From DATILL01 sp035476575 (GTDB lineage Bacteria; Actinomycetota; Actinomycetes; Mycobacteriales; JACQDL01): 64,000 bases of DNA. The stretch spans positions 1-64,000 of the forward strand of contig DATILL010000123.1 of the NCBI GenBank assembly GCA_035476575.1, given 5' to 3'. The first letter of the stretch is position 1. Each line of letters opens with the position of its first letter. This document shows positions 50,148-57,679 of this stretch, piece after piece. Under the pieces are notes generated by a model, which worked only from the letters and a program-made list of their open reading frames with translations, ran no database searches and was not told the DNA's origin. Made by a program: the position numbers and the translations under genes.

Positions 50148-50211
50148 GCCGTCAAGCCTACCGAGAGGCTCCCGCCCCGGCCTTTGCGCACGTCCCGCGT
50201 AGGCTGGCCGG
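50148..50211. promoter_or_regulatory. Divergent leaderless promoters of metH and the PAC2 gene
   Basis: On the minus strand TAGGCT (50160-50155) lies 7 nt before the metH ATG. On the plus strand TAGGCT (50200-50205) lies 6 nt before the GTG at 50212. Confidence 0.55.
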
Positions 50212-51066
50212 GTGACCGACTTCGACGTTCTGCCCGACCTGACCGAGCCCGTGCTCGTCGGCGCCTTCGAGGGGTGGAACGACGCCGGGGACGCGGCGAC
50301 CGCGGCGGTGGAGCACCTGGAGCTGATCTGGGACGCCCGGCCGCTCGCCGCGCTGGACCCGGACGACTACTACGACTTTCAGGTCAACCGGCCGACCGTG
50401 TCGCTGGTCGATGGCGTGACCCGGCGGCTGGAGTGGCCGACCACCCGGTTCTCGGTCTGCCGGCCGCCGCAGTCGCGGCGCGACCTGGTGCTGATGCGCG
50501 GCATCGAGCCGAACATGCGCTGGCGTGGCTTCTGCGACGAGATCCTGGAGACCGCCCGCGAGCTGGGAGTGGAGCTGGTGGTGCTGCTCGGCGCGCTGCT
50601 GGCCGACACCCCGCACACCCGCCCGGTGCCGGTGACCGGTACGGCGTACGACCCGGCGTCGGCCGCCCGGTTCAGCCTGGAGCGGTCCCGGTACGAGGGG
50701 CCGACCGGCATCCTCGGGGTGCTGCAGGACGCGGCCGTACGGGCTGGGATGCCGGCCATCTCGTTCTGGGCCGCGGTGCCGCACTATGTCTCCCACTCCC
50801 CCAGCCCCAAGGCCACGCTGGCGCTGCTGCACCGGGTCGAGGAGGTGCTGGACGTGCCGGTGCCGCTGGCCAGCCTGCCCGAGCAGGCCGACCAGTGGCA
50901 GTCGCTGGTCACCGAGATGGCCGCTGAGGACGCCGAGGTGCGTGACTACGTCCGGTCCCTGGAGGAGCGCGACAACGACGACGTCGACCTGGCCCAGATC
51001 AGCGGCGAGTCGATCGCCCGGGAGTTCGAGCGCTACCTGCGCCGACGGCGCCCCGGCGCCGGCTGA
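50212..51066 (+). CDS. PAC2 family protein (proteasome-assembly-chaperone-like)
   Basis: A 284-residue PAC2-fold protein. The opening LTEPVLVGAFEGWNDAGDAAT, the YDFQVNRPTVSLVDG strand, VVLLGALLADTPHTRPVPVTG and the GPTGILGVLQDAA segment are typical. Actinobacterial PAC2 proteins resemble the eukaryotic proteasome assembly chaperone, but a role in assembling PrcAB is unproven. It corresponds by position to Rv2125, next to metH. The GTG start is set by a TAGGCT 6 nt upstream. Confidence 0.93.
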   Translation: MTDFDVLPDLTEPVLVGAFEGWNDAGDAATAAVEHLELIWDARPLAALDPDDYYDFQVNRPTVSLVDGVTRRLEWPTTRFSVCRPPQSRRDLVLMRGIEPNMRWRGFCDEILETARELGVELVVLLGALLADTPHTRPVPVTGTAYDPASAARFSLERSRYEGPTGILGVLQDAAVRAGMPAISFWAAVPHYVSHSPSPKATLALLHRVEEVLDVPVPLASLPEQADQWQSLVTEMAAEDAEVRDYVRSLEERDNDDVDLAQISGESIAREFERYLRRRRPGAG

Positions 51067-51076
51067 GCCGGGTGCT

Positions 51077-51094
51077 GGCTGAGCCGGCTCAGCC
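51077..51094. terminator. 18-bp perfect palindrome between convergent genes
   Basis: GGCTGAGCC-GGCTCAGCC (51077-51094) lies between the PAC2 stop and the DUF427 stop and may end transcription from both sides. It has no loop or T-run. Confidence 0.5.
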
Positions 51095-51105
51095 GGGTGG
51101 GCGGC

Positions 51106-51852
51106 CTACCGGCGGCTGGGCCGTTCCCGCGGCTCGCCGTCCACGTAGAGGTCGACCCGCTCGTTGTAGAAGGCGACCAGGCCGGCGACCTTCTGGCTCT
51201 CCGGCAACGGCGCCCGGTAGGACCAGGCGAGGTCTTCGTGGACGGCGTCCCCGGTCCGGACGGACCAGTACTCCGCCTGCCCCTTGTACGGGCAGTGCGT
51301 GACGGTGCCGGTCGGCGTCAGCAGGTCCAGCCGGACATGTGGCTTGGGCAGGTAGTAACGCACCGGCAGCCCGGTCTCGAACAGCAGCCTCGGGCTGGCC
51401 GACTCCGCGACGGTCACGCCGTCGACCTCGACCCGCACGTGCCGGGAGCTGGCCAGGACGTCGATGCGGGTATGCGGGTCCCGGGGGTGGGTGAACACCT
51501 CCTCGTCCTCCTCGAACCAGGCGTCCATCGCGTCCCACCTGAGCCGGACCAGGTCGCGTAGCTCCTCGACCGGTGAGTCCAGGTAGCGTACGGCGGCACC
51601 GGCCGCCTGCGTGCCGCCCACCTTGACGGTGAACACCTGGCCGTCGCCGCGGCTCGGCGAGTGGCTCACCGTCCCGTCGGGCACCAGCAGGTCGGCGCGC
51701 ACGTCCGCCACCGGGAAGTAGTACGTGGGGTAGTAGGGGACCTCCCACACCAGCACCGGGCGGGTGGTCCGGGCGACCAGCTCGCCGCCGAGGTAGGTGC
51801 GGACCAGCTTCGCTCCGGGCTCGACCCGGACACGTCCTCGACTTGTCGTCAT
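51106..51852 (-). CDS. DUF427 double-domain protein
   Basis: A 248-residue protein made of two DUF427 beta-barrel domains. The N-terminal copy (about residues 20-95) has VLVWEVPYYPTYYFPVADV, and the C-terminal copy (about 140-225) has LLFETGLPVRYYLPKPHVRLDLL and TVTHCPYKGQAEYWSV. The function of the family is unknown; the Cys-Pro-Tyr-Lys-Gly motif is its hallmark. It is probably cytoplasmic. I see no clear promoter upstream. Confidence 0.88.
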   Translation of the reverse strand: MTTSRGRVRVEPGAKLVRTYLGGELVARTTRPVLVWEVPYYPTYYFPVADVRADLLVPDGTVSHSPSRGDGQVFTVKVGGTQAAGAAVRYLDSPVEELRDLVRLRWDAMDAWFEEDEEVFTHPRDPHTRIDVLASSRHVRVEVDGVTVAESASPRLLFETGLPVRYYLPKPHVRLDLLTPTGTVTHCPYKGQAEYWSVRTGDAVHEDLAWSYRAPLPESQKVAGLVAFYNERVDLYVDGEPRERPSRR

Positions 51853-51902
51853 GTCGACGTAACTCGCCTAGCCGTGGCTGGCATTTCCGGGTGGCTGGCC
51901 GG

Positions 51903-53144
51903 TCAGGAGAGGCTGATGCCGAGCAGGGCGTCGGCCAGGTCACGCACCAGGCCGGGCGCGGCGCCGTCCCGGCCGCCGTACGCCATCGCCTCGGCCACCC
52001 ATCGGTCGACCGCGGCCAGCGCGCCGGGAGCGTTCAGGTCGTCAGCCAGCTCCCGGCGGACGGCGGCGAGCACGTGACCGGCGGACGGCCCAGCGGGCAG
52101 CCCGGCCGCCTGCCGCCAGCGGGCCAGCCGGGCCTGCGCCTCGGCCAGCCCGGCAGGCGTCCAGTCGCGGTCCGACCGGTAGTGGCTGGCCAGCAGCGCT
52201 AGGCGGATGGCGGCCGGGTCGACGCCGTCGGTCCGCAGCCGGGACACCAGCACCAGGTTGCCCAGGCTCTTCGACATCTTCTCCCCGTCCAGGCCGACCA
52301 TGCCGGCGTGCACGTAGTGCCGGGCGAACGGCCACTGCCCGGTCAGCACCTCCGCGTGCGCGGCAGACATCTCGTGGTGCGGGAACGCCAGGTCGGACCC
52401 GCCGCCCTGCACGTCGAAGGACATGCCGAGCCGGTTGAGCGCGATCGCGGTGCACTCCACGTGCCAGCCCGGCCGGCCGGCGCCGACCGGCGAGGCCCAG
52501 GACGGCTCGCCAGGCCGGGCCGCGCGCCACAGCAAGGGGTCGAGCGGGTCCTTCTTGCCGAGCCGGTCCGGATCGCCGCCGCGCTCGGCGAACAGCATCA
52601 GCATGGTCGGCCCGTCCAGCCCGGACTCGTAGCCGAACCGGGACGTCGCGTCGACCGAGAAGTACACGTCCTCCTCGACGCGGTATGCCGCGCCGATGTC
52701 CAGGAGCTGGCGCACCGCCGCGGCCACCTCGTCGACGGCCTCGACGACGCCGACGTAGTCGCGCGGCGGCAGCACCCGCAGCGCGGTCATGTCGGCCCGG
52801 AACAGCTCGATCTCCCACGTGGCCAGGGCGCCCCAGTCCTGGCCGGTCTGCGCCGCCCGCTCCAGCAGCGGGTCGTCGACGTCGGTGACGTTCTGCACGT
52901 AGTGCACCTCGTGGCCGGCGTCCAGCCAGACCCGGTGCACCAGGTCGAAGGCCAGGTAGGTGGCGGCGTGCCCGAGGTGGGTGGCGTCGTACGGCGTGAT
53001 GCCGCAGACGTACATGCCCGCGGTGCGGCCCGGCGCGGTGGGTCGCACCGCGCGGGTGGCGGTGTCGAACAGCCGCAGCGGCCAGGTCGGGTGACCCGGC
53101 GTGGCCGGCAGCCGCGGCACGGACGGGGTCGGCCAGGAGCGCAT
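51903..53144 (-). CDS. mshC: L-cysteine:1D-myo-inositol 2-amino-2-deoxy-alpha-D-glucopyranoside ligase
   Basis: A 413-residue paralogue of cysteinyl-tRNA synthetase that joins cysteine to GlcN-inositol in mycothiol synthesis. The nucleotide motif is YVCGITPYDATHLGHAATY, the Zn/Cys-binding GRPGWHVECTAIA follows, then DLAFPHHEMSAAHAE and the KMSKS loop GEKMSKSLGN. The tRNA anticodon-binding part is shortened, as expected for MshC. ATG 53144 is chosen because TAGCGT lies 7 nt upstream; longer frames start inside the divergent gene. Confidence 0.96.
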   Translation of the reverse strand: MRSWPTPSVPRLPATPGHPTWPLRLFDTATRAVRPTAPGRTAGMYVCGITPYDATHLGHAATYLAFDLVHRVWLDAGHEVHYVQNVTDVDDPLLERAAQTGQDWGALATWEIELFRADMTALRVLPPRDYVGVVEAVDEVAAAVRQLLDIGAAYRVEEDVYFSVDATSRFGYESGLDGPTMLMLFAERGGDPDRLGKKDPLDPLLWRAARPGEPSWASPVGAGRPGWHVECTAIALNRLGMSFDVQGGGSDLAFPHHEMSAAHAEVLTGQWPFARHYVHAGMVGLDGEKMSKSLGNLVLVSRLRTDGVDPAAIRLALLASHYRSDRDWTPAGLAEAQARLARWRQAAGLPAGPSAGHVLAAVRRELADDLNAPGALAAVDRWVAEAMAYGGRDGAAPGLVRDLADALLGISLS

Positions 53145-53187
53145 ACCGACCACGCTACCGTCCGGGTTTCGGCCTACCCTCTGTCCG
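53145..53187. promoter_or_regulatory. Divergent leaderless promoters of mshC and the methyltransferase
   Basis: In only 43 bp, TAGCGT (53157-53152, minus) lies 7 nt before mshC and TACCCT (53175-53180, plus) lies 7 nt before the GTG at 53188. Confidence 0.55.
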
Positions 53188-53961
53188 GTGACTGGGCCGT
53201 CGCTCGTCGAGGTGGCCGAGCTGGCCGTGCCGTACACGCTGGCCCGGCTGCGGCCGGTGCTGCCGCCGGCGCCGGCCAGGCTGCTGGAGGTGGGCGCCGG
53301 GTCGGGTGCGCTGGCCGCCGCGCTGCACGCCCTCGGGTACGCCGTCACCGCGGTCGAGCCGGACCCGGAGTCGGCCCGGGCGTGCGCCGCGCGTGGGCTG
53401 GAGGTGGTGGCGGCGCCGTTCGAGCGGGCCGAGCTGGGCGATGCCTACGACGCGGTGCTGTTCACCCGGGTGCTGCACCACCTGCCCGCGCCGGCGGACG
53501 CGGTCCGGCGGGCGGCCGGGCTCTCCCGGCTGATCGTGGTGGAGGACTTCGCCCGGGACGAGGTGGACCTGCCGGCCGCCGGTTTCGTGTCCGACGCACG
53601 GGCGGTGCTGGCTGCGGCCGGGCTGCTGCCGGACGAGCCGGCAGGAGCGCCGGCCGATCCGCTGGCCCGCTGGCGGGACGTGCCGGCCGAGCTGCTGCCG
53701 ATCCACCCGGGGCGGGCGGTGCTGGCCGCGCTGGCGGCCGGGGCCGCGGTGCGCGAGGTCGTCCGGACCGAGATGCTGTGGCGGTTGGTCCTGCACAGCG
53801 TCCGGCTGCCCGCCGAGCGGTTCATCTCGCTGGCCGACACGCTGCGCGGCATCGAGCTACGCCGGATCGCGGAGCTGACCCTGCCCGCGATCGGCATCTT
53901 CGCCGCCGCCACTGTCCCCTCCTGCCCTCCTGACGATCATCGAGTTGTTGTCGCTAGTTGA
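53188..53961 (+). CDS. SAM-dependent methyltransferase
   Basis: A 257-residue class I methyltransferase. The SAM loop is LLEVGAGSGALAAALHALG, the acidic end of strand 2 is VTAVEPDPESARA, and the motif IV strand is YDAVLFTRVLHHLPAPADAV. The C-terminal half is less conserved. The substrate is unknown; a small-molecule acceptor is likely. The last residues (DDHRVVVAS) and the stop are encoded by the left arm of a 23-bp perfect inverted repeat, so the native C-terminus may have been replaced. Confidence 0.87.
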   Translation: MTGPSLVEVAELAVPYTLARLRPVLPPAPARLLEVGAGSGALAAALHALGYAVTAVEPDPESARACAARGLEVVAAPFERAELGDAYDAVLFTRVLHHLPAPADAVRRAAGLSRLIVVEDFARDEVDLPAAGFVSDARAVLAAAGLLPDEPAGAPADPLARWRDVPAELLPIHPGRAVLAALAAGAAVREVVRTEMLWRLVLHSVRLPAERFISLADTLRGIELRRIAELTLPAIGIFAAATVPSCPPDDHRVVVAS

Positions 53962-53993
53962 TCTCCAATCGCGACAACAACTCGATGATCGTC
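53932..53993. repeat. Palindromic element copy A, perfect 23-bp stem
   Basis: GACGATCATCGAGTTGTTG... (53932-53954) is a perfect inverted copy of 53971-53993 with a 16-nt loop. It lies at the convergent end of the methyltransferase and NlpC/P60 genes, may act as a bidirectional terminator, and supplies the methyltransferase stop codon. Confidence 0.9.
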
Positions 53994-54006
53994 GCGAGGA
54001 GGGGGG

Positions 54007-55074
54007 TCAGTGGGTTGGGGTGACCCGGACGGCGTAGGACATCAGCTCACCCTCGTCGAAGGAGAACGGCCGGATGTGCACCGGCACGCCGCTCTGCTGG
54101 GCCTCGATGATGGTGCCGTCGCCGAGGTACATCGCCACGTGGTGGATCGTCGTCGGGTCGCCGGTGTCGTAGGCGTAGAAGATCAGGTCGCCGGCCTGCG
54201 CCTCGCGCACCGGTAGGTACTGTCCGGCGTGCCACTGCTCCCGCGACGTGCGCGGTAGCACGACGCCGGCCGCCTCCCAGGCGCGCAGCATCAGCCCGGA
54301 GCAGTCGTAGGCGTCCGGCCCGGTCGCGCCCCACACGTACGGCTTGCCGAGCTGGGTGCGGGCGAAGTCGATCGCGGCCCGCACGGTGGCGTTGGTGATC
54401 CGGCCTGCGGACGGCAGCGCCTGCACCAGCGCCTCGACCAGCGCGGTGGCGCGTGGCTCCCACTTGGCGTAGGCGTTGGGAAACCCCGAGCGCTGCACGG
54501 CCTGCGCGGCGACGGTCAGCGGCAGGGTCTGCCAGCTTGGGACCTGCAGCAGCCGGTCGAGGAACTTCTGGGTCGAGTACGTCGGGTTCATGATCTGCTG
54601 CGGGGTGCCCCAGCCCTGGCTGGGCCGCTGCTGGAACAGGCCGAGGGAGTCACGGTCGCCGTGGTCGAGGTTGATCAGGTCCGACTCCTGGCTGGCGGTG
54701 GCCAGCGCGATGATCCAGGCCCGGGGCGGTACCGAGACCAGCCGGTTGCCCGCCCGGGTGCCGGACATTGCCATCGCGGCTGCGATGATCTTGACAGAGT
54801 TGTGGAGCTGCTCCTGGCTCAGGTCGGCGATCCGGGGATCCGTGACGGTGATCGGCGCGGAGCTGTTGGGGTCGTACAGCAGCGCGCCGAACCCACCGCT
54901 CGGGCCGAAGCCACCGCCGACCATGCTGGCCACGACCATGAGCACGGCCACCACGCCGACCACCGGCAGTGCCACCAACACCAGCAGCCGCTTGCGGAAG
55001 CGGCTGCGTGGCGGGGGGTTGTTCGAGGGGACGTCGTCTCTCGGCAGGCGTGGGGACAGCACGGATGTGGTCAT
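54007..55074 (-). CDS. Bifunctional cell-wall hydrolase (lysozyme-like + NlpC/P60)
   Basis: A 355-residue exported protein. One N-terminal membrane anchor (RLLVLVALPVVGVVAVLMVV) is followed by a transglycosylase-like domain (ATASQESDLINLDHGDRDSLGLFQQRPSQ) and a C-terminal NlpC/P60 peptidase with catalytic Cys (YDCSGLMLRAWE) and His (TIHHVAMYLGDG). This double architecture is that of CwlT/VirB1-like hydrolases that open the wall for type IV secretion. It is the last gene of the T4SS-like operon. Confidence 0.92.
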   Translation of the reverse strand: MTTSVLSPRLPRDDVPSNNPPPRSRFRKRLLVLVALPVVGVVAVLMVVASMVGGGFGPSGGFGALLYDPNSSAPITVTDPRIADLSQEQLHNSVKIIAAAMAMSGTRAGNRLVSVPPRAWIIALATASQESDLINLDHGDRDSLGLFQQRPSQGWGTPQQIMNPTYSTQKFLDRLLQVPSWQTLPLTVAAQAVQRSGFPNAYAKWEPRATALVEALVQALPSAGRITNATVRAAIDFARTQLGKPYVWGATGPDAYDCSGLMLRAWEAAGVVLPRTSREQWHAGQYLPVREAQAGDLIFYAYDTGDPTTIHHVAMYLGDGTIIEAQQSGVPVHIRPFSFDEGELMSYAVRVTPTH

Positions 55075-55086
55075 CGGGCCGGCTCC

Positions 55087-55689
55087 TCATCGCTTGGGAT
55101 GCAGGTCGGTGACGCGCCAGGCATGACCGTCGCTGACGAGGTCGGCCACGACCGGACCGGCGTCGGTAGGCACCTCGATCGACGCGCTGGCGTAGAAGAC
55201 CGACCTCTCGACGGGGGTGGCCGGTCCGGTGACCCGGGTGGCCGGCACGTTTTGCTGCACGTCCGGGCTCTTGAGCTGCGCGGCGAACTCCCGGTCGGCG
55301 TAGCGGGACACCTCGGCCCACCACACGTCGAACGGCCGGTTGTGGTTCGCCCAAGCCGTGGTGAAGGCGGTGGCGATGGCGACGGCCTGCGCCACGGCGG
55401 CCCTGGTCGCCGGCCGCGGCGAGAACGTCGGGGTGAACGGCGTGGTGGTCGTCGGTGGCACGGTGAGCTCGGCCGACGAGGTGGTCGAGGCGGTGGGCAG
55501 GCCGGTCGGTGCTGGGGTCGGGCTGGGCTGGCCGACTCCCGCAAGGTCGGACGGCGGCAGCCCGGAGCCGCCGCCGAAGATCATGTTGGACAACGCGACC
55601 AGCATGGCCAGGACGAGCAGGCAGGAGAAGAACCGGCGCGGCGAGTACAGCGGCCAACGCCAGATCCGGCCGAACCCGTCAGCGGACAT
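55087..55689 (-). CDS. TcpC-like membrane protein
   Basis: A 200-residue protein with an N-terminal membrane helix (FFSCLLVLAMLVALSNMIFG), a Pro/Thr-rich linker, and a C-terminal domain (WANHNRPFDVWWAEVSRYADREFA, ending in a VADLVSDGHAWRVTDL strand) that looks like the NTF2-like fold of the conjugation protein TcpC. Assignment is by topology and context. It overlaps the VirB6-like gene by 11 bp and precedes the hydrolase by 12 bp. Confidence 0.7.
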   Translation of the reverse strand: MSADGFGRIWRWPLYSPRRFFSCLLVLAMLVALSNMIFGGGSGLPPSDLAGVGQPSPTPAPTGLPTASTTSSAELTVPPTTTTPFTPTFSPRPATRAAVAQAVAIATAFTTAWANHNRPFDVWWAEVSRYADREFAAQLKSPDVQQNVPATRVTGPATPVERSVFYASASIEVPTDAGPVVADLVSDGHAWRVTDLHPKR

Positions 55690-57679
55690 CGCGGGCCTCC
55701 AGCCCGTCGCCGGGCCGGTAGATCACATACACCTCACGTCCGTCCACCAGCTCCGCGTCGGTAGCCCGCAGCGACTCCGCGCGGGCCGTCCAGTCCGGCC
55801 GCCGGCCGGGCCGGAACACCTCGCGGGCCACCGCGTCCTCGACGTGGTGGTGCCGGCCGTCGTCGATGGTGATGGTCTCGGTCACGTGCACGGGCACCCG
55901 GCCGTCGCCACCGGAGGGCCGGCTGGCACCAGCCCCGACCGGCTCCCCGACTGGCTCGACGTACACCGTGATGTCCTCGGCCCGGCCGCCGTCCTGCCCA
56001 CCCGGCCTGGGCGCCAGCGCCTTCGAGCCGTCCCGGGCCGGCGGCAGCTCCAGCCGGCTGCCACCGGGAAGGCCGGCGTACTCGTTCGCCGGGGTGTCGG
56101 TCCGGGAGGAGGCGACCCGGACCCGGTAGGTGTCCGGCTGGTCGGGCACCGAGGCCGACTCCGGCCTGAACCGCTCGGCCTGGCGGCTGCCATCGTCCTC
56201 GTCGTCGCGGCCGGTCCGGGTGCCGACGTAGGTCCCGGCGGCGGCGGAGACGAACCGGCGCAGCATCCCGCTGCCCCCGCCGAGCGCCCCGGTGGCGAAG
56301 CTGTGCGCCGGGTTGACCATCACGGTCAGGTGCCGGAAGGGCTTGAACGCCTTCCACATGATCAGCGAGATGACGGCGAGGAAGACGACCGCGAGCCAGG
56401 TCGGCAGATGGACGTCGGGACCGAACAGGATGTTGGCAGCCAGCACGTTCAGGCCGGCTCCGGCCGAGAAGACCACCGAGTTGACCACCGCTGCCGCGCC
56501 GGCGACCAGCGCGGTGCGGACCGGCCCGACCAGCAGGATGCCGGCGATCGCCAGCGCCGGGAAGAAGATCACCAGCAGCCGGATGATGATCCGGGCGGCG
56601 AAGACCAGCAGGTCGGCCATCGCGCGGAAGCCCGCCGTCGGCAGCGCCACCGCGACCGCGACGAAACCGGCGCCCATCCGGCTGTGCCCGTGCCCGGTGA
56701 GGTAGTCGTACGCCGTCGGGTCCTCGCTCCTGATCTTCTCGGCGGTCTGGTTGAACCTGCCGTTCTTGACCAGCTCCATCGCGGTCGCGGCGTCCGGCTG
56801 GCGGTCCAGCAGCAGCCGCTCGTTGCGGGAGTAGGCCTGCCCGTCGAGCAGGTCCCGGCCGTACTTCTTCGCCACGGCCGAGTCGGGGTTGCCGAACTCG
56901 CCGCGCAGCCACTGCCGGTAGAGCACCGTCTCCACCAGCGTCTCGCTCTGGGCCAGCGCCGGGTCACCCTGGACGCCGGAGGACTTGGCGAACCCGGTGT
57001 CGATCTGGGTGATGGTGCCGGACTCCAGGCCGTCGACGGCGTTGACGGCTCGCACCGGGTACTGCAGCAGCCCCACCGCGAGTGTCATCACCAGTAACGC
57101 CCAGCCGGCCGCCTTCACGGTCGCCGGCAGGTCGGAGCGGTGCGTCCGCCACAGCAGCAGGGAGGCCAGGATCAGCAGCGCGATCGGCAGGAACGGCTGG
57201 AACAATGCGTCGTGCACCGCCGAGGTGCCCTTGGTGAGCACCGGGTCCAGGCCGTTCAGCGAGTCCGGCCGGTTGGCCTGGTGCAGCGAGTTCGCGAGCC
57301 CGACGAAGAACTTCGCCGAGGTGAACATCCAGTTGCCGAAGCCGGTGTCCACGATCGCCCACGGGTCGCGCAGGTCGCCGCCGACGCCGAGGTCGTAGGT
57401 GTGCCAGCGCAGCCCCGCGTAGCCGTACTTGCCGTAGACCGAGTCGTCCAGGGTCGCGCCGTCCTGCTGGTCGATCCAGCCGAGCAGGCCGTCGCCGGGT
57501 TTCTCCGGTGCCGGTGGGTCCGGGTCGCCGGGCAGCGCGAACGCCGTCCCGGGTGCGAGCACCAGCGCGGCGATGATCGCCAGGGCGAGGGTCAGCGCCC
57601 GGGCCCCGACCCGGCGCGGCGTGCGTCTCAGGCCCGGCTGTCGCGCGGGCCGGCGTGCCGTGCCCGCGTACCTTCTCAC
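55679..57679 (-). CDS. Polytopic VirB6/TrbL-like channel protein
   Basis: A 666-residue protein. A signal peptide ends near APGTAFALPG, followed by an exported Asp/Gly-rich domain. About six to seven membrane helices follow, including LLILASLLLWR, AAGWALLVMTLAVGLLQY, LLVIFFPALAIAGILLVG and LAVVFLAVISLIMW. A 200-residue charged cytoplasmic tail ends the protein. The pattern resembles VirB6/TrbL-type inner-membrane channel proteins of Gram-positive conjugation systems. Its ATG overlaps the VirB4 stop (ATGA). Confidence 0.75.
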   Translation of the reverse strand: MRRYAGTARRPARQPGLRRTPRRVGARALTLALAIIAALVLAPGTAFALPGDPDPPAPEKPGDGLLGWIDQQDGATLDDSVYGKYGYAGLRWHTYDLGVGGDLRDPWAIVDTGFGNWMFTSAKFFVGLANSLHQANRPDSLNGLDPVLTKGTSAVHDALFQPFLPIALLILASLLLWRTHRSDLPATVKAAGWALLVMTLAVGLLQYPVRAVNAVDGLESGTITQIDTGFAKSSGVQGDPALAQSETLVETVLYRQWLRGEFGNPDSAVAKKYGRDLLDGQAYSRNERLLLDRQPDAATAMELVKNGRFNQTAEKIRSEDPTAYDYLTGHGHSRMGAGFVAVAVALPTAGFRAMADLLVFAARIIIRLLVIFFPALAIAGILLVGPVRTALVAGAAAVVNSVVFSAGAGLNVLAANILFGPDVHLPTWLAVVFLAVISLIMWKAFKPFRHLTVMVNPAHSFATGALGGGSGMLRRFVSAAAGTYVGTRTGRDDEDDGSRQAERFRPESASVPDQPDTYRVRVASSRTDTPANEYAGLPGGSRLELPPARDGSKALAPRPGGQDGGRAEDITVYVEPVGEPVGAGASRPSGGDGRVPVHVTETITIDDGRHHHVEDAVAREVFRPGRRPDWTARAESLRATDAELVDGREVYVIYRPGDGLEARDVR

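Noticed and set aside
50148..50211. Cobalamin riboswitch in front of metH
   Set aside because: Only 64 bp separate metH from the divergent gene, and the predicted start is leaderless, leaving no room for the roughly 200-nt riboswitch.
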